Source of the DNA: JACNIV01 sp965370415
GTDB taxonomy: Bacteria; Cloacimonadota; Cloacimonadia; Cloacimonadales; TCS61
Assembly (NCBI GenBank): GCA_965370415.1
Contig: CBDUTJ010000039.1
Coordinates: 1-23,889, forward strand
Length of the DNA stretch: 23,889 nt
Direction: 5' to 3'
A program made the translations under genes and the position numbers. Positions 21,715 through 23,889 of the stretch are shown piece by piece. The notes beneath the pieces are model-generated. The model had not been told where the DNA came from, ran no database searches, and was given only the letters and a program-made list of their open reading frames with translations. Positions within the stretch are counted from its first letter, which is position 1. Every line of letters begins with the position of its first letter.

Positions 21715-21753
21715 AACTCACCCTACTGTCCCTCTCTTCAATCGAATAGAGGG
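21715..21753. repeat. ACTCACCC + CCCTCTCTTC/GAATAGAGGG hairpin repeat
   Basis: After ACTCACCCTACTGT comes a 10-base arm (21730-21739) and its near-complement (21744-21753) around AATC, with one mismatch. Same family as 19264-19302 and 10030-10060. It lies between the GHL10-like and S4-domain genes. Confidence 0.6.
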
Positions 21754-21783
21754 AACATAAGAAAAGCAGGAAGAATTTAAAAA

Positions 21784-22050
21784 ATGAGAGTAGATCAACT
21801 ATTAAATAAATTATGCCTGGTGAAAACCCGCAGTATCGCCAAAAAAGCCTGTGATAAGAACCTGGTGAAAATAAACGATAAAATTGCTAAGGCAAGTGCG
21901 AATGTGAATGATGGAGATATTATAGAATACAAGCTTTACGGGTATTTTAATAAACTAAGAATAACAACTGTTCCCAAGGGGAATGTATCGAAAAATAATG
22001 CTCCTGAATTTTATGAGATACTGAAACGGGAGAAACTGGAATTGGAATAA
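21784..22050 (+). CDS. S4-domain RNA-binding protein, RqcP/HslR-like
   Basis: The 88-residue protein is almost entirely an S4 RNA-binding domain: MRVDQLLNKLCLVKTRSIAKKACDKNLVKINDKIAKASANVNDGDII in consecutive pieces matches the R-x-D-x-x-L...K-x-R-S-x-A..A...G-x-V-x-V-N pattern, followed by a basic tail (KLRITTVPKGNVSKNN). Small stand-alone S4 proteins of this type (YabO/RqcP, HslR/Hsp15) bind 50S subunits carrying stalled peptidyl-tRNA and help ribosome rescue. Length is right for the family. A purine-rich AGGAAG lies 11 bases before the ATG. It follows the GHL10-like gene by 71 bp containing a repeat, so co-transcription is likely but not certain. A glycine at 'KNLV' is replaced by asparagine, within normal variation. 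Confidence 0.85.
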   Translation: MRVDQLLNKLCLVKTRSIAKKACDKNLVKINDKIAKASANVNDGDIIEYKLYGYFNKLRITTVPKGNVSKNNAPEFYEILKREKLELE

Positions 22051-22077
22051 AAAAAACGCCCGATTATCATCGGGCGT
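22049..22077 (-). terminator. rho-independent terminator of the YfaP-like/LPP20-like operon
   Basis: ACGCCCGAT (22056-22064) and ATCGGGCGT (22069-22077) form a perfect GC-rich 9-bp stem with a 4-base loop. On the minus strand it runs directly into eight Ts. It overlaps the S4 gene's stop, and on the plus strand lacks a T-run, so it mainly serves the minus-strand operon. Confidence 0.9.
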
Positions 22078-22100
22078 AAAAGTGATCTTAAGCTCTTTTT

Positions 22101-22649
22101 TTATTCGTCGTATTTTTCTACTTCTTTATCCAGTTCATCAAATGCTTGTGAAGCTTTGAACTGGTTGTAAAGAGCTTCTTCGTTTTTAATCTTATTCATC
22201 AGGTTTTTATTAACAGCTTCTTTGGGAACGCTTACGCGTACAAAAGTCTGATAACGATTCTCTTCGTTTACGATAGTTTCCTGTTTTGTTACCATCACAT
22301 TAGTAAATTTGGCATTGGCAACAGCTTTAACCACTTTGCTGGTAAGTGCCAGAACTTGTGGATCATTAACTCCAGCTTCTTCTTCGTAATTCTTAACCAT
22401 ACCTTTCACATAAGTTTCCACATACTGTGCAGCTTGCAGCATGGCATTTGCATAAGCAGCATCGTAAGATGAATTCTGAGAAACTTTGGTTGCCATTCCA
22501 TAAGTTTGAACGTACTCTGCGTTATCCTGCTTTTGCCACCAATCCGGATAGTAAAGTTTTTTTACACCTTTTGGACCACCTTTTCCACCGCAGGCGGTGA
22601 TAACAAATGCAACGATCAATAACAATACAATGATCTTAAATGTTCTCAT
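22101..22649 (-). CDS. LPP20-like outer-membrane-type lipoprotein
   Basis: The 182-residue protein has a lipoprotein signal peptide: a basic start, a hydrophobic core and the lipobox ITAC-GG with lipidated Cys20. The mature part (YPDWWQKQDNAEYVQTYGMATKVSQNSSYDAAYANAMLQAAQYVETYV) resembles the LPP20/LPS-assembly-associated lipoprotein family, with 'PDW', 'yGxA' and 'A...A...A' features; the later KFTNVMVTKQETIVNEENRYQTFVRVSVPKEA fits its second half. A charged helical C-terminus follows. These proteins are envelope lipoproteins of unclear function. It starts 14 bp after the YfaP-like gene, with GGAGG upstream, and is closed by a strong terminator, so the two form a bicistronic unit. Confidence 0.82.
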   Translation of the reverse strand: MRTFKIIVLLLIVAFVITACGGKGGPKGVKKLYYPDWWQKQDNAEYVQTYGMATKVSQNSSYDAAYANAMLQAAQYVETYVKGMVKNYEEEAGVNDPQVLALTSKVVKAVANAKFTNVMVTKQETIVNEENRYQTFVRVSVPKEAVNKNLMNKIKNEEALYNQFKASQAFDELDKEVEKYDE

Positions 22650-22663
22650 ACTTCCTCCTTTTT

Positions 22664-23824
22664 TTATCGAATATCTCTTTCATTTTTCACGAAATCAATT
22701 TCATTAATTTGAATAATTTCGTGTATTTCATTAATTTTAAATACATGCCAACAATTACCACGAATATTCTGAGGTACATCAAAACTGGCAAGTAATTTAT
22801 TTTGCCCATATACTTGCACCAAAGCATTACTGCGGGAAAGATATTTGCTTTTTTTCTTCTTTTTATTGGAATAATCATATACGGAATAATAATAATCACC
22901 TGTTGCAGGTTTATAAATTGTTATCGTTTCGGGACCGTATTTATCTGTATCATCTCTATCCAGGAAGTCTTTTCCGGCTATCAGTATCTTATTCCGATAC
23001 CAGATATGGAAATCTCCGCCATCAGGATTTGGTCCACTGAGATGTGCATCCAGGTCACGCGGCCTGCTACCCCAGGTAAGAACAATGCGGAATTCCTTGA
23101 TCTCGGGAGATAAAGCGCAAATAACTTCTCGTGGTGTTTCGTCTGCTCCCATCCTGGTAGTAATAATCATACCTATAAAACCTTCTTTTGTTACATTCAA
23201 TGTGTATTGTCCTATCTCGACATCAAAAATAAAAATTCCTGTTTCATCGGTTTTATCGATACGAGTATCATGCATATAATCTTCAATGCTGATACCGGCA
23301 TCAGCAAGAGGTTCACCCGTAACTGCATTTACCACTCTTCCCACAATGATTCGGGATTTGGGATAGAATTTTATTTCACGATCAACTTTACCGGTGGAGG
23401 CATCTAATGTAAATACTTTACAGGCCAATCCTGCTCCATCGGGAATTTTGATCAGTTCTATCAGGTTTTTTCCTTTGTAAATGGAAATCATGGGTTTGGA
23501 ACGGGCTATAAGCATAGGGTCGTTGTTCATATCATCATCAGCAAATTTATCTTTTATCCAGAAAGTGAAATACCCTTCATTTGATTTCACCTTAAAGACC
23601 TGCTTGGAATCCATAGACATACCTTCACCCACGGAGATCAGCTTACCATCTAAAACTTCCTGTGCTCCACCGCCGCTTACAAAAGCATGTTCTTTTCCGA
23701 TAGAACCACTCATGAATCCGTTACATTCACCTTCAAACTCATCCCAGGTCAGATTTATCTGGTATTCAATTGTATATAATTGACTGAAAAACAAAATAGT
23801 TAACAATAATATCAACTTTTTCAT
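22664..23824 (-). CDS. exported protein with carboxypeptidase-regulatory-like and YfaP-like domains
   Basis: The 386-residue protein has a signal peptide (1-18), a beta-rich N-terminal region (19-155), and a carboxypeptidase-regulatory-like Ig fold (about 158-240: RIIVGRVVNAVTGEPLADAGI, TDETGIFIFDV, YTLNVTKEGF). A YfaP-type domain follows: LTWGSRPRDLDAHLSGP (249-265), DFHIWYRNK and ATGDYYYSVYDYS. YfaP-like domains occur in exported proteins of unknown role, sometimes beside von Willebrand factor or lipoprotein genes. AGGAG lies five bases before the ATG, and a TTGACG at 23870-23865 may be a promoter element. The last ~20 codons (INEIHEIIQINEIDF) coincide with an AT-rich repeat and may be an acquired extension. 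Function not assigned. Confidence 0.75.
   Translation of the reverse strand: MKKLILLLTILFFSQLYTIEYQINLTWDEFEGECNGFMSGSIGKEHAFVSGGGAQEVLDGKLISVGEGMSMDSKQVFKVKSNEGYFTFWIKDKFADDDMNNDPMLIARSKPMISIYKGKNLIELIKIPDGAGLACKVFTLDASTGKVDREIKFYPKSRIIVGRVVNAVTGEPLADAGISIEDYMHDTRIDKTDETGIFIFDVEIGQYTLNVTKEGFIGMIITTRMGADETPREVICALSPEIKEFRIVLTWGSRPRDLDAHLSGPNPDGGDFHIWYRNKILIAGKDFLDRDDTDKYGPETITIYKPATGDYYYSVYDYSNKKKKKSKYLSRSNALVQVYGQNKLLASFDVPQNIRGNCWHVFKINEIHEIIQINEIDFVKNERDIR
22688..22737. repeat. CACGAAAT/ATTTCGTG inverted repeat with internal direct repeat, at the gene's 3' end
   Basis: CACGAAAT (22688-22695) pairs with ATTTCGTG (22716-22723). TTTCATTAATTT occurs at 22699-22710 and again at 22726-22737. 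The stretch encodes the INEIHEIIQINEI tail. Similar CGAATTAGCACGAATTT sequence lies upstream of rph near 6218-6234. Confidence 0.5.
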
Positions 23825-23889
23825 TAAAACTCCTGCAACAAGAAATTGATTTTTTGAATTACATCGTCAAGTAAAATGTTCTCAACTGA

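Noticed and set aside
22556..22605. CACCGC/GCGGTG palindrome in the LPP20-like gene
   Set aside because: It coincides with the lipobox codons (ITACGG), which force this composition; no reason to call it a repeat element.

Overview
This AT-rich, densely coded window looks like chromosomal DNA of an uncultured FCB-group bacterium, probably Cloacimonadota or a close relative. That is an inference from three secreted proteins ending in the 'NYPNPFNPSTT...SSGIYFYKL' sorting tail, a periplasmic 'asparagine synthetase B'-like protein known mainly from Bacteroidetes-type genomes, LPP20- and YfaP-like envelope proteins, and the style of the interspersed repeats. No rRNA, tRNA or CRISPR array was seen.

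Layout. (1) 1-1497, plus strand: the 3' part of a DUF47/PhoU-like gene followed by a PiT phosphate transporter. (2) 6199-1541, minus strand: rph, lepB, hemW, a REP-associated tyrosine transposase (RAYT) with its own hairpins, and a periplasmic GATase-fold protein. (3) 9624-6466, minus: a single-chain restriction-modification enzyme, with hairpins on both sides and a decayed DUF559 gene next to it. (4) 13165-10078, minus: a housekeeping operon obg, 2-hydroxyacid dehydrogenase, dprA. (5) 19054-13296, minus: three consecutive secreted proteins with type-A sorting tails (unknown domain, FG-GAP/VCBS propeller, C25-like peptidase plus beta-helix). (6) 19406-22050, plus: xseA, a GHL10-type glycosidase and an S4-domain protein. 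(7) 23824-22101, minus: a YfaP-like secreted protein and an LPP20-like lipoprotein.

The most notable signal is the small palindromic repeats. The RAYT gene is flanked by three hairpins, each with GTAG directly 5' of the stem on the RAYT-sense strand, plus two hairpins of a second class. One GTAG supplies the stop codon of hemW. Other short repeats or palindromes lie in frame inside genes: in the sorting-tail loops of all three secreted proteins, in the restriction-modification enzyme (33-bp palindrome), in lepB, and at the end of the YfaP-like gene. In the C25-like protein a 30-bp element sits between 9-bp direct repeats, and removing 39 bp restores an ordinary sorting tail. Together these suggest a genome in which REP-like elements repeatedly enter reading frames without breaking them, comparable to Rickettsia palindromic elements but here close to a candidate mobilising enzyme.
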